64,000 nucleotides of DNA from Klebsiella aerogenes (lineage in GTDB: Bacteria > Pseudomonadota > Gammaproteobacteria > Enterobacterales > Enterobacteriaceae), in NCBI GenBank assembly GCA_029027985.1, contig CP119076.1, positions 2,974,422 to 3,038,421 of the forward strand, written 5' to 3'. Of this stretch, positions 49,531 to 58,206 are shown in pieces. The number at the start of each line of letters is the position of its first letter. Within the stretch, counting starts at the first letter, position 1. Position numbers and translations under genes: made by a program. Under the pieces are notes generated by a model. That model worked only from the letters and a program-made list of their open reading frames with translations, ran no database searches and was not told the origin of the DNA.

Positions 49531-49926
49531 ATGAAACGCACTTTACTTGCCGTGGCCGCCCTACTGGCCAGCGGTGCAGCGCTGGCGGACGACTGCAGCA
49601 ACGCCAACACCCAAACTGAGATGAACCAGTGTGCCGCTGCGCAATATCAGGCGGCGGATAAAAAGCTGAATGAGACCTGGGAGCAGGCGCTGAAGCGCGC
49701 CTCCGGTAAACAGCAGGAGCTGCTGAAGAAAGCGCAGCTGGCGTGGATTTCACTGCGTGACGCCGATTGCGCGTTTCTCGCCTCCGGCGCGGAAGGCGGC
49801 AGCATGCAACCGATGCTGATAAGCCAGTGCATGACCGATAAGAGCGTCGAACGCGAAGCCTTCCTCGCCTCGCTGCTGCAGTGCGAAGACGGCGATCAGA
49901 ACTGTCCGCTGCCGCCGGCCAATTAA
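49531..49926 (+). CDS. Secreted LprI-like protein (DUF1311)
   Basis: A 131-residue exported protein. The signal peptide MKRTLLAVAALLASGAALA|DD is typical. The mature part is a DUF1311/LprI N-terminal-like domain: DCSNANTQTEMNQCAAAQYQ, LNETWEQAL and RDADCAFLASGAEGGSMQPM. Members include the mycobacterial lysozyme inhibitor LprI. Six cysteines suggest disulfide bonds in the periplasm. The start follows a GGGAG ribosome site. Its end overlaps the end of the convergent rutR by 4 bases. Target unknown. Confidence 0.85.
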   Translation: MKRTLLAVAALLASGAALADDCSNANTQTEMNQCAAAQYQAADKKLNETWEQALKRASGKQQELLKKAQLAWISLRDADCAFLASGAEGGSMQPMLISQCMTDKSVEREAFLASLLQCEDGDQNCPLPPAN

Positions 49927-50561
49927 CGCACGCGGATCCCTTCGATAATCATCCGCTGGACATTGTCCACCGTCTGCTGAAAAAACTGCTCATCCTGCAG
50001 CGTTGCGCCGGTCACCGCCTCCACCTGGGTGGCGAAATCGGCGTAATGCTGAGTGGTCGCCCAAATCATAAAAATCAGATGCTGCGGGTCAACCGCCGCC
50101 AGTTTTCCGCCGTCAACCCAGGCAGAAATAATGGCCGACTTTTCATCGATCAAAGCTTTCAAATCGCCGGTGAGTTCGGCCATCAGCAGCGGCGCCCCTT
50201 GCAGCATCTCCAGGCAAAACAATTTTGAGGCCTGCGGATAATCGCGCGACACCTCAAGCTTCAGACGAATGTACTCGCGGATCGCCACCAGTGGGCTGAT
50301 ATCTTCGCGAAACGCCCGCAGCGGCGCCAGCCAGATAGCGAGGATCCGCTGCAGCACGGCAACATAGAGCGCTTCTTTTGACGGGTAGTAATACAGCAGA
50401 TTGGTCTTCGACACGCTGGCTAATTCAGCGACCTGCTCCAGACGCGTGCCGTGAATGCCAAAGCGCGAGAAGGTCTCCAGCGCGGCGGCCAGAATAGCCT
50501 CTTTTTTCGCGCTCACTGCCTGTGAACGCTTGCCGGTTTTTTTCGCGGCGCCCTGTGCCAT
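49923..50561 (-). CDS. rutR: Pyrimidine-responsive TetR regulator RutR, without its operon
   Basis: A 212-residue TetR-type repressor that responds to uracil and thymine and in E. coli controls rutABCDEFG and other pyrimidine genes. The HTH (about residues 20-65, FGIHGTRLEQVAELASVSKTNLLYYYPSKEALY) and the ligand domain are close to E. coli RutR. The frame opens 11 codons upstream; the MAQGAAKKTGKRS start is conserved. In E. coli it is divergent from rutA; here the upstream gene is a DMT transporter and no rut genes are present in the window. Confidence 0.93.
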   Translation of the reverse strand: MAQGAAKKTGKRSQAVSAKKEAILAAALETFSRFGIHGTRLEQVAELASVSKTNLLYYYPSKEALYVAVLQRILAIWLAPLRAFREDISPLVAIREYIRLKLEVSRDYPQASKLFCLEMLQGAPLLMAELTGDLKALIDEKSAIISAWVDGGKLAAVDPQHLIFMIWATTQHYADFATQVEAVTGATLQDEQFFQQTVDNVQRMIIEGIRVR

Positions 50562-50646
50562 AGATCTTCTCCTTGTTACGACGGCCGCCAGCATAACAAA
50601 AGCCGAGGGGCGCGAAAACTGAGGATTTACCGGACGCCGCGCCCGC

Positions 50647-51555
50647 CTAAGGCTCGCTGCCTTCGCTTGCCGTGGCGTTCAGCGCTTTCTTACGTTTAAA
50701 CTTCAGCTCGCTCACTAACACCCCGGCCAGAATAAACAGGCAGCCGACCAGCGCCAGCAACGGCAGACGTTCGCCGGCAATACGCCCGAAAACACCCGCC
50801 CATACCGGCTCGCCGGTATAGATAAGCGTCGCCCGGGTCGGTGATACGCTACGCTGCGCCCAGTTCATGGTAACCTGAATAATCGCGCTAAACCCCCCCA
50901 ACCCTAACGCCACCGCCAACAGCTCCGGACGCATTGGCGGAATACTCTCGCCTGCGGGCGCCATCGCTGCGAAAGCCACCAACGATGCGGTCGCCAGCTG
51001 CACTACCGTCACCCGTCGTACATCCACTTTGCGGGCCCAGGCGCTGATCAAAATAATTTCCGCGGCGATCGCGATCGCGCTGGCCAACGTAATCATTTCG
51101 CCGATCCCCAATGCCAGCAGGTTATTTTCCGGCCCGGCCAGCAGGATCAGGCCGATAAACGCCAGCACAATACCGACGCAGGACATCACGCCGGGCATTC
51201 TCCCCAGACACAACCACTGCAGCAGCGGCACCAGCGGTACATACATTGCGGTAATAAACGCGGACTTACTGCTGGAGATCGACTGTAGCCCCCAGGTCTG
51301 CAGGCTATAGCCCAGCGCGATGGCCACGCCAATCGCGACGCCGGCCTTAATTTCAAGCCAGGTCAGGCCGCGCAGCGTGCGTAGCGACAGCAGCGCGACC
51401 GCCAATGCCGCGGTGGCAAAGCGCAGGCCAACGAAGAAAAACGGCCCGCTGAAGCTGACGGCGTACTGCACAGCAAGAAAGGTTCCGCCCCAGAACATGG
51501 TGATCACAATCAGGATCAATTCCTGCGGCGTTATCGATAATTTGAGCGAAGACAT
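50647..51555 (-). CDS. EamA/DMT-family transporter
   Basis: A 302-residue inner-membrane protein with ten hydrophobic segments in two EamA repeats (ILIVITMFWGGTFLAVQYAV near the start; the second begins near residue 150). It exports or imports unknown small molecules or metabolites. The frame extends 24 codons upstream; the MSSLKL start is chosen because it begins just before the first helix, with no clear ribosome site for either. It sits at the position of the E. coli rutA-G genes, transcribed in the same direction as rutR, 85 bases upstream of it. Confidence 0.85.
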   Translation of the reverse strand: MSSLKLSITPQELILIVITMFWGGTFLAVQYAVSFSGPFFFVGLRFATAALAVALLSLRTLRGLTWLEIKAGVAIGVAIALGYSLQTWGLQSISSSKSAFITAMYVPLVPLLQWLCLGRMPGVMSCVGIVLAFIGLILLAGPENNLLALGIGEMITLASAIAIAAEIILISAWARKVDVRRVTVVQLATASLVAFAAMAPAGESIPPMRPELLAVALGLGGFSAIIQVTMNWAQRSVSPTRATLIYTGEPVWAGVFGRIAGERLPLLALVGCLFILAGVLVSELKFKRKKALNATASEGSEP

Positions 51556-51626
51556 GAGACGACCAATAAAAGGAGTAGCCGAATAGTCTCTCAGGGCGTT
51601 CAGGGGAAAGGCAACACCCTGAGGCA

Positions 51627-51654
51627 TAAAAAAACCGCCGACAAACGTCGGCGG
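51627..51654 (-). terminator. ymdF terminator
   Basis: A perfect CCGCCGAC/GTCGGCGG stem with a 4-base loop; on the minus strand a run of T follows. It separates ymdF from the DMT gene. Confidence 0.85.
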
Positions 51655-51712
51655 CGAGGGTGATGCGGCAAGACCCGGGAGATTAACACCGCATCATTCA
51701 TCGGCAACCCGG

Positions 51713-51886
51713 TTAGCTATTGCGGTTGCCGTGGCTGTTTTTGCCCCCTTTTTTGCCAGCCTCCGAAGCGCGTTGAGGATCGTTTTTAAAGTTCCCCCCG
51801 CTATGCTGACCACCTTTACGACCCGCTTCTGAAGCTCTGGCACGATCCTCAGCAAAGTTGCCGGAACCGCCACGATGGTTTGCCAT
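51713..51886 (-). CDS. ymdF: YmdF, stress-induced KGG-repeat protein
   Basis: A 57-residue hydrophilic protein too short for the usual ORF cut-off. It begins MANHRGGSGNFAEDRARASE and has two KGG (con-10) repeats (ASEAGRKGGQHSGGNF and ASEAGKKGGKNSHGN). Related proteins (YciG, YmdF, GsiB) are RpoS-induced and linked to stress and motility. A GGAGG ribosome site lies 7 bases before the ATG. Its place between wrbA and the rut position matches E. coli. Confidence 0.9.
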   Translation of the reverse strand: MANHRGGSGNFAEDRARASEAGRKGGQHSGGNFKNDPQRASEAGKKGGKNSHGNRNS

Positions 51887-52873
<987 letters not shown>

Positions 52874-52893
52874 CCTGCAACAGGAGGAGATGC

Positions 52894-53121
52894 ATGCCGA
52901 ATCAAGAAGCAAAGACCCACCATGTGGGCGAATGGGCAAGCTTACGTAATACCTCTTTGGAAATCGCCGAAGCCATTTTCGAACTAGCGAATTACGATGA
53001 AAAGCTGGCGGAGAAAATTTGGGAAGAAGGCAGCGATGAAGTTCTGCCGCTGGCTTTCGCCAAAACCGACAAAGACAGCCTTTTCTGGGGCGAGCAGACC
53101 ATCGAACGCAAAAACGTCTGA
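52894..53121 (+). CDS. yccJ: YccJ family protein
   Basis: A 75-residue protein of unknown function (YccJ family) starting [21 protein letters not shown]. It has a strong AGGAGGAG ribosome site and lies directly behind wrbA, with which it is co-transcribed in E. coli. No signal peptide or membrane segment is present; the sequence is acidic in the middle ([15 protein letters not shown]). Confidence 0.92.
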   Translation: MPNQEAKTHHVGEWASLRNTSLEIAEAIFELANYDEKLAEKIWEEGSDEVLPLAFAKTDKDSLFWGEQTIERKNV

Positions 53122-53157
53122 TGGCAATATAACACGGACTTCAGGCCGCGCACATTG

Positions 53158-53183
53158 AAAACCCGGATCGCTCCGGGTTTTTT
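53158..53183 (+). terminator. wrbA-yccJ terminator
   Basis: AAAACCCGGA/TCCGGGTTTT stem with a TCGC-type loop and T tail; it abuts the original end of agp on the other strand and may serve both. Confidence 0.87.
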
Positions 53184-53186
53184 GTT

Positions 53187-53312
53187 TTACTTCGCCGCCT
53201 CGTTCATCACCTTTTTGAACGTTTCAAATGGGCAGAATCCCTGGTCGTCAACCGGGCAGCCGTTTAGCGCCAGAGTGACCCGCTGCGGCGGGGATTGCAG
53301 AGTCAACGCCTA
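53187..53312 (-). pseudogene. agp: Orphaned C-terminal tail of agp after the amber codon
   Basis: In the same frame as agp, the TAG (53310-53312) is followed by 40 sense codons and TAA. The translation ([13 protein letters not shown]..., then [16 protein letters not shown]) closely follows the C-terminus of E. coli glucose-1-phosphatase, including a cysteine pair eight residues apart. The tail shows no other damage, so the stop is recent, read through, or a sequence error. Confidence 0.87.
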
Positions 53313-54434
53313 GGCGTTGCGAAGCTGCTCGCCGCTTTGATAAACATACTCAATCTTCATCAGCTCACGATTGGCGCCGCTATCATGCCAGCGCTGGAAC
53401 AGCAGCTTACCGCCGATGGGTGTCCGTTCGTATTGGCCAGGCAGCTGATACGCTTTAAAGTCCAGCGCCGTCAGCAGTGAGGCGATATTTGAATCATGCC
53501 CGACCAGCAGCGTCACTTTTGCCGCCTGAGCACTATCGCCGACCAGCACGTTATCAATATATTTCACCAGCGGTTTGGCGACGTTGCGCGCCACTTCCGC
53601 CGAGGTAAACAGGCTATCCTGATAGCCGTTTTTCAGCTTTGATAATACCTGCCACTGCTTATCGCTGGTTATCTCACCCCACGCCACCTGATCTTTCGGG
53701 AAGCCTTCGTAATATTGCAGGGTGAACGCATCGACCAGCGAGTTACCGACCTTCAGTGGCCCGGAGACGCCCGGCTCCTGCTGATACGTCGCGCTAAAGG
53801 CATCTTTGCCGTCGCTAAGCGAACAGACCTTCTTCTCTTTGCAGGATGGTGAATTGCGATAATCGGTCATCGCTTCCAGTAGCTTGTAACTCTCAGCCAA
53901 CTGCATTCCCTGGCGCTCTTTTTCCATCGCCTGTACCGCTTTTTGCGCGAAGGCGGCGGAGTTGTCGGTAATAACCGGGTTAAACGTCGGATCCATGGTG
54001 CCCATTTGCGGCTGATGGTGCACTGGCACGCCACACCCCGGGAAGGCGCCGGTGATAAAGAACTGCGCGGTGGCGACGGTGCGCTGCAGGCTATTGGCAT
54101 AAGCATAAACCGCGTTCTCCGGCGGGCATTCGCCGCTGGTCACCAGCTTCTGCTGCGCCAGCCACTCGCGCATATAGTGACCCATATACACTTCCAGCAC
54201 CCCGCCCTTGGTGGTCAACTGACCGCCGGGGACATCCCACTGCGGCCAGGATTTCGGCGTCGACTGCTCCAGCACGCTGCCGTTATTGGCTAACGGCGCG
54301 CGCAGGTTGTGGCGGCTCATGATCAACACCTGCTGCAGCTGATACCCCTCTGGCGCTGCCGCGTCCTGCGCCTGCGCGCCAGCGGATAACAACACCGCTC
54401 CGGCCACTGCGGCGGCGAGTAGACTTTTTTTCAT
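53310..54434 (-). CDS. agp: Glucose-1-phosphatase Agp, truncated by an in-frame amber codon
   Basis: A periplasmic histidine-acid phosphatase (374 residues as encoded, about 415 if the stop is ignored) that releases glucose from glucose-1-phosphate and also attacks inositol phosphates. The signal peptide [22 protein letters not shown] is intact. The catalytic RHNLRAP motif and the C-terminal HD pair ([12 protein letters not shown]) are present. The stop TAG lies inside a perfect 16-bp palindrome. The lost tail has a cysteine pair likely to form a disulfide. The start is preceded by GGATGAAGGG. Confidence 0.9.
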   Translation of the reverse strand: MKKSLLAAAVAGAVLLSAGAQAQDAAAPEGYQLQQVLIMSRHNLRAPLANNGSVLEQSTPKSWPQWDVPGGQLTTKGGVLEVYMGHYMREWLAQQKLVTSGECPPENAVYAYANSLQRTVATAQFFITGAFPGCGVPVHHQPQMGTMDPTFNPVITDNSAAFAQKAVQAMEKERQGMQLAESYKLLEAMTDYRNSPSCKEKKVCSLSDGKDAFSATYQQEPGVSGPLKVGNSLVDAFTLQYYEGFPKDQVAWGEITSDKQWQVLSKLKNGYQDSLFTSAEVARNVAKPLVKYIDNVLVGDSAQAAKVTLLVGHDSNIASLLTALDFKAYQLPGQYERTPIGGKLLFQRWHDSGANRELMKIEYVYQSGEQLRNA

Positions 54435-54533
54435 CCCTTCATCCTCAGTCATTTATTATCGTCGCCATCATTGTGACGGATTTATGACATTTTTCCGGGC
54501 AATGAATCGCAAACTGAGGCGTCGGTCGCTTTT

Positions 54534-54893
54534 TTAGCGCTTCAACTGGTCGCCATAATTTTGCATCCACTCCGCCAGCGGTTGTAGCGCACTGCGCATC
54601 GACAGGCCAAGCGGCGTTATCTGGTACTCCACCCGCGGTGGGATTTCAGCGTATACCGTCCGCGACACCAAACCACGCTGCTCGAACAAGCGTAGCTGGC
54701 GGGTCAGCTCTTTTTGGGTAATCGGCGCTGCCGCGCGTAGCAGTTCGCCAAAGCGTACCGGCGTGTTGAGCACGATCAGTCGGTATAAAATAGGGATCGC
54801 CCATTTCCCGGCGATCAGGTTCACGAAGTCCGTCATCGGACAAGGCTGCTGGTCAAAATTTTTTTGCGCCGTCCGCGCCGCTGTTGCCGTCAT
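54534..54893 (-). CDS. HxlR-family transcriptional regulator
   Basis: A 119-residue winged-helix HxlR/YtfH-type regulator: CPMTDFVNLIAGKWAIPIL near the N-terminus with the conserved cysteine (redox-type in some members), then the recognition helix region ITQKELTRQLRLFEQRGLVSR and the wing VEYQITPLGLSM. Divergent from an SDR gene; the space between contains stacked GTATCC half-sites, so it probably represses that gene and itself. Signal unknown. Confidence 0.9.
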   Translation of the reverse strand: MTATAARTAQKNFDQQPCPMTDFVNLIAGKWAIPILYRLIVLNTPVRFGELLRAAAPITQKELTRQLRLFEQRGLVSRTVYAEIPPRVEYQITPLGLSMRSALQPLAEWMQNYGDQLKR

Positions 54894-54913
54894 TGCACAC
54901 CTCTTTGCGCATT

Positions 54914-54948
54914 AGTATCCATTTGGTACCTGGTATCCTTTGGATACT
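54914..54948. promoter_or_regulatory. Likely HxlR operator (nested GTATCC palindromes)
   Basis: GTATCCTTTGGATAC at 54933-54947 is a perfect inverted repeat, and AGTATCC at 54914-54920 with AGTATCC-complement at 54942-54948 makes a wider one; GGTACC lies in the centre (54925-54930). It sits between the divergent HxlR and SDR genes. Confidence 0.65.
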
Positions 54949-54994
54949 AAAGTTTTTATAGTGCCTTTTCCACCCGCAGACTGGAGTAAGAGAA

Positions 54995-55744
54995 ATGGCA
55001 CGTTTAGCAGGAAAATATACGTTAATTACCGGCGGCACCAGCGGCATTGGGCTAGCCACCGCGCAGGCTTTTATCGCCGAGGGGGCGAAAGTCGCGATAA
55101 CCGGACGCAATCCGGCTGCGCTTGAGCAGGCGCAAAGGTTATTAGGCGACGATGGCTGGGCCATCGCGGCGGATGCTGGCGATATCGCCGGACAACGGCA
55201 GTTAGCGCAGACGCTAGCTGAACGCTGGCCGCGGCTGGATGCCGTGTTTATCAACGCCGGCGATGTCACCCACGGCGCTTTTCGCGACTGGACCGCCGAG
55301 CAGTGGGACCAGTTGATGAACATCAACCTTAAAGGGCCATTCTTCCTGTTGCAGGCGCTACTGCCGCTGCTGGCGAATCCATCATCGGTGATCCTCTGCG
55401 GGTCGGTGAGCGCACATATCGGGCTGCCCGCCAGTAGCGTTTATGCCGCCAGTAAAGCCGGGATCTTATCGCTGGCGCGCACGCTATCGGCGGAGCTGCT
55501 GCCACGAGGGATACGCGTCAATGGCCTGAGCCCCGGCCCGGTTCGCACTCCGGCGCTAAACAAACTGGGGCTCGACGCCGATGCGTTGCAGTCTTTACAG
55601 GAAGAGATCAAAGCGCTGGTGCCGTTAGGCCGCATGGGGACGCCAGAAGAACTGGCGCAAGCGGCGCTGTATCTGGCATCGGATGAATCAAGTTACGTCG
55701 TGGGAACGGAGCTACTGGTCGATGGCGGCACCGGTAATCTCTGA
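54995..55744 (+). CDS. Short-chain dehydrogenase/reductase
   Basis: A 249-residue classical SDR. The cofactor motif TGGTSGIG is at residues 12-19, NAG near 89 and the catalytic Ser...YAASK around 139-156, so an NAD(P)-dependent alcohol/ketone reaction is expected. Arg in ITGRNP after strand 2 favours NADP. Ends with the family-type YVVGTELLVDGG. Divergent from the HxlR gene, a common pair induced by electrophiles or quinones; substrate not known. Confidence 0.92.
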   Translation: MARLAGKYTLITGGTSGIGLATAQAFIAEGAKVAITGRNPAALEQAQRLLGDDGWAIAADAGDIAGQRQLAQTLAERWPRLDAVFINAGDVTHGAFRDWTAEQWDQLMNINLKGPFFLLQALLPLLANPSSVILCGSVSAHIGLPASSVYAASKAGILSLARTLSAELLPRGIRVNGLSPGPVRTPALNKLGLDADALQSLQEEIKALVPLGRMGTPEELAQAALYLASDESSYVVGTELLVDGGTGNL

Positions 55745-55760
55745 ACCCGGCAGGCGGCGC

Positions 55761-55985
55761 TTATTCCGGGAGTGGAACCGCCGCCAGCGTACAAATCGCC
55801 TCGTGTTCGCCGCCGCGGCGATCGACGATAACCACTTTATCGCCGGCTTTTTTTCCTTCGCAGGGTTTTAAAACTTGCTCGACGATCCGTTCGCGAACCT
55901 GTTGGCTTTCCGACTGCGCCCAACTGGCAAACGTCGTCAGCGCAAGCGCCGCCCCAAGCAGGCAAGCGATACTCTTCTTATACAT
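55761..55985 (-). CDS. Small secreted protein of unknown function
   Basis: A 74-residue protein with a signal peptide (MYKKSIACLLGAALALTTFASWA|QSE). The mature 51 residues are charged and contain two cysteines (KPCEGKKAGDKVVI and AICTLAAV) that could bond in the periplasm. I do not recognise the family. It lies behind the SDR gene in convergent orientation, with only 16 bases between the ends. No operon partner. Confidence 0.75.
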   Translation of the reverse strand: MYKKSIACLLGAALALTTFASWAQSESQQVRERIVEQVLKPCEGKKAGDKVVIVDRRGGEHEAICTLAAVPLPE

Positions 55986-56251
55986 GGATAACTCTCAGAA
56001 AATTCTCAGTCACGGCCCAGCCTAACAGCCGCAAAGCCGTCCGTCTGTAAAATGGCTTAACGGAGTGTTACATCAAACGCCGAAGCGCCCGCAGACGGCT
56101 ATCAACACATTCACATCTTTAATACTTTAACACAACGTGCCCTGCAACGCGGTTTACGCATTTTTAGGTCATCTTTCGGAAACATCCCGATGTTATCTTT
56201 CCCGGGAGACGGTATTTTTTCTTCTGTTTAAACAAAATATTAGGTTAATTT

Positions 56252-56374
56252 ATGTCGGGTTTTCTGCTCTTTATCGTGGCCATCGCTCTGCTGGGCGTCG
56301 CCATTTACAGCCTGGTGTCCTACATCAAAGAACGCCGCGCGAGTCAGTTGCCAACCGATAAAAAAAAGAAATAA
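56252..56374 (+). CDS. Small single-span membrane protein (40 residues)
   Basis: MSGFLLFIVAIALLGVAIYS followed by LVSYIKERRASQLPTDKKKK: one hydrophobic helix (residues 3-24) and a basic C-terminal tail, which by the positive-inside rule should face the cytoplasm. Too short for the ORF cut-off. A TAGG lies about 8 bases before the ATG, a weak ribosome site. It is followed by a strong hairpin. I do not recognise an E. coli homologue; expression is inferred from the good membrane-protein pattern and terminator. Confidence 0.55.
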   Translation: MSGFLLFIVAIALLGVAIYSLVSYIKERRASQLPTDKKKK

Positions 56375-56414
56375 TCTCCCTTTGCCAATCTTTACACCTG
56401 GGTAGCGTATTAAA

Positions 56415-56442
56415 AAGAAGGCAGGCGCTAAGCCTGCCTTCT
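56415..56442. terminator. Bidirectional terminator between the small membrane gene and puuP
   Basis: A perfect 12-bp AAGAAGGCAGGC/GCCTGCCTTCTT stem with a short loop; between convergent genes. Confidence 0.8.
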
Positions 56443-56461
56443 TGTCCAACATCACAGCGAA

Positions 56462-57853
56462 TTAAGACTCCCAAGCCTGTTCCGCTTTCGTCGCATCAAA
56501 CTGCGGCGGCGGTTTACGGAAGCGTCGGGTCAGATAAGCCAGATACAACAAGCCCAGCGCCGCCCATACCAGACCCAGCGTCAGCGAGGTCGCCTCAAGA
56601 TTCAGCCACAGAACCCCGACCGTCAGCGCGCCCACCATCGGCAGCAGCAGATAATGGAAGCGATCTTTCCAGGTTTTGTTATAGCCCTTGCGGCGCCAGA
56701 AGTGGTTAAACACCGACAGGTTAACAAAGGTGAAGGCCACCAGCGCGCCGAAGTTGATCAATGCCGTGGCGGTTACCAGGTCGAAGAACAGCGCCGACAA
56801 CGCAACGATACCCACCATAATCACGTTCAACGCCGGGGTACGCCATTTCGGATGGACGTAACCGAAAATACGCTCCGGGAAGACGTTATCGCGGCCCATC
56901 ACATACAACAGACGAGAGACGCTGGCATGCGACGCCAGGCCTGACGCGAGGGTGTTAACAAAAGTGGTGCACAGGAAAATCGACTGGAACAGCTTGCCGC
57001 CGACGTACAGCGCAATTTCCGGCAACGCGGCATCCGGATCCTTAAAGCGGTGAATATCCGGGAAGAACAGCTGCATAAAGAACGACGCGGCGATAAAGAT
57101 AATCCCGCCGTACATCGCGGTAAGGAAGATAGCTTTCGGGATCACGCGCGCAGCGTCCGGCGTTTCTTCGGAAAGCGTGGTGACCGCATCAAAACCGAGG
57201 AACGAGAAGCAGACGATCGTCGCGCCGGTAATGATCGGGATCAGATGCGCATTCTCGCTGATAAACGGCTGCAGCGACCACACGGTACCGACCCCCTCGC
57301 CTTTATGTAATCCCTGCACCACCAGAATCACAAACACCACCATGATCGAAATCTGCACCAGCACGAACAAGGTGTTGAAGTTCGCCACCAGACTCACGCT
57401 CTTCAGGTTGGCGGCGGTGAGGATCGCCACAAAGGTCACCACCCATACCCACGGCGGTACTTCCGGGAACAGCGCCGAAAGATAGATCTTCGCCAGCAAC
57501 ACGTTAATCATCGGCAGGAACAGATAATCGAGCAGCGACGACCAGCCGACCATAAAGCCGACGTGCGGGCTAATCGATTTTTGCGCATAGGTGTAGGCCG
57601 ATCCCGCTTCCGGGAACTGGCGCACCAGTTTACCGTAGCTGATAGCGGTGAATAACACCCCAGCCAGCGCCAGCAGATACGAAGCCGGAACGTGGCCGTT
57701 GCTGATGCCGGAGACAATACCGAAGGTATCAAACACCGTCATCGGGGTCAGATAGGCCAGCCCCATCATCACCACCTGCCAGAGTTTGAGTGATTTGCGC
57801 AGACGCGGTTTACCCGCCTGAGAAGCGCTTTCTGTAGGAAGATTAGCAGCCAT
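56462..57853 (-). CDS. puuP: Putrescine importer PuuP
   Basis: A 463-residue APC-family permease with about 12 helices that imports putrescine by proton symport. It is near-identical in the core to E. coli PuuP ([51 protein letters not shown]). The start MAANLPTES follows a GGGGGGA ribosome site; 18 codons upstream are rejected. It lies downstream of puuA in the same direction; the intervening 353 bases suggest its own promoter. The C-terminal tail differs from E. coli. Confidence 0.96.
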   Translation of the reverse strand: MAANLPTESASQAGKPRLRKSLKLWQVVMMGLAYLTPMTVFDTFGIVSGISNGHVPASYLLALAGVLFTAISYGKLVRQFPEAGSAYTYAQKSISPHVGFMVGWSSLLDYLFLPMINVLLAKIYLSALFPEVPPWVWVVTFVAILTAANLKSVSLVANFNTLFVLVQISIMVVFVILVVQGLHKGEGVGTVWSLQPFISENAHLIPIITGATIVCFSFLGFDAVTTLSEETPDAARVIPKAIFLTAMYGGIIFIAASFFMQLFFPDIHRFKDPDAALPEIALYVGGKLFQSIFLCTTFVNTLASGLASHASVSRLLYVMGRDNVFPERIFGYVHPKWRTPALNVIMVGIVALSALFFDLVTATALINFGALVAFTFVNLSVFNHFWRRKGYNKTWKDRFHYLLLPMVGALTVGVLWLNLEATSLTLGLVWAALGLLYLAYLTRRFRKPPPQFDATKAEQAWES

Positions 57854-58206
57854 GACGCATCCCCCCCATGCCGATAACAGTTTGCGGGCACAAAGACCGG
57901 GTAACAAACCTGCTTAGCAAGGGGGTAAGGCGTAAATAAAAGGGTAAGACGGACCGGTGAACGGCGGTAAGTTGGCATCCCATGCGGCCAAAGAGGCCCC
58001 CTTCTCCCTGCGGATATTTGAACATCTGCATCATCTCATTTCCTCGTCACACACTGTGTCGTTAACTGAAGCCCCGTTGCCGCCTGCGCTCCTTAACGCG
58101 ACATCCGGGAAATGGCTGGGCTCCCAGCAAATAGGACGACCAGGCTCCGCTCAGGCCGTATGATGCTACTGATTATCAAAGCAATGCGCCCCTTACGGGG
58201 CGAACA
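57854..58206. other. puuA-puuP intergenic region
   Basis: Some 350 bases without a credible gene. A CGCCCC/GGGGCG hairpin immediately behind puuA (about 58185-58203) may weaken read-through. No PuuR-like site was recognised here. Confidence 0.5.
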
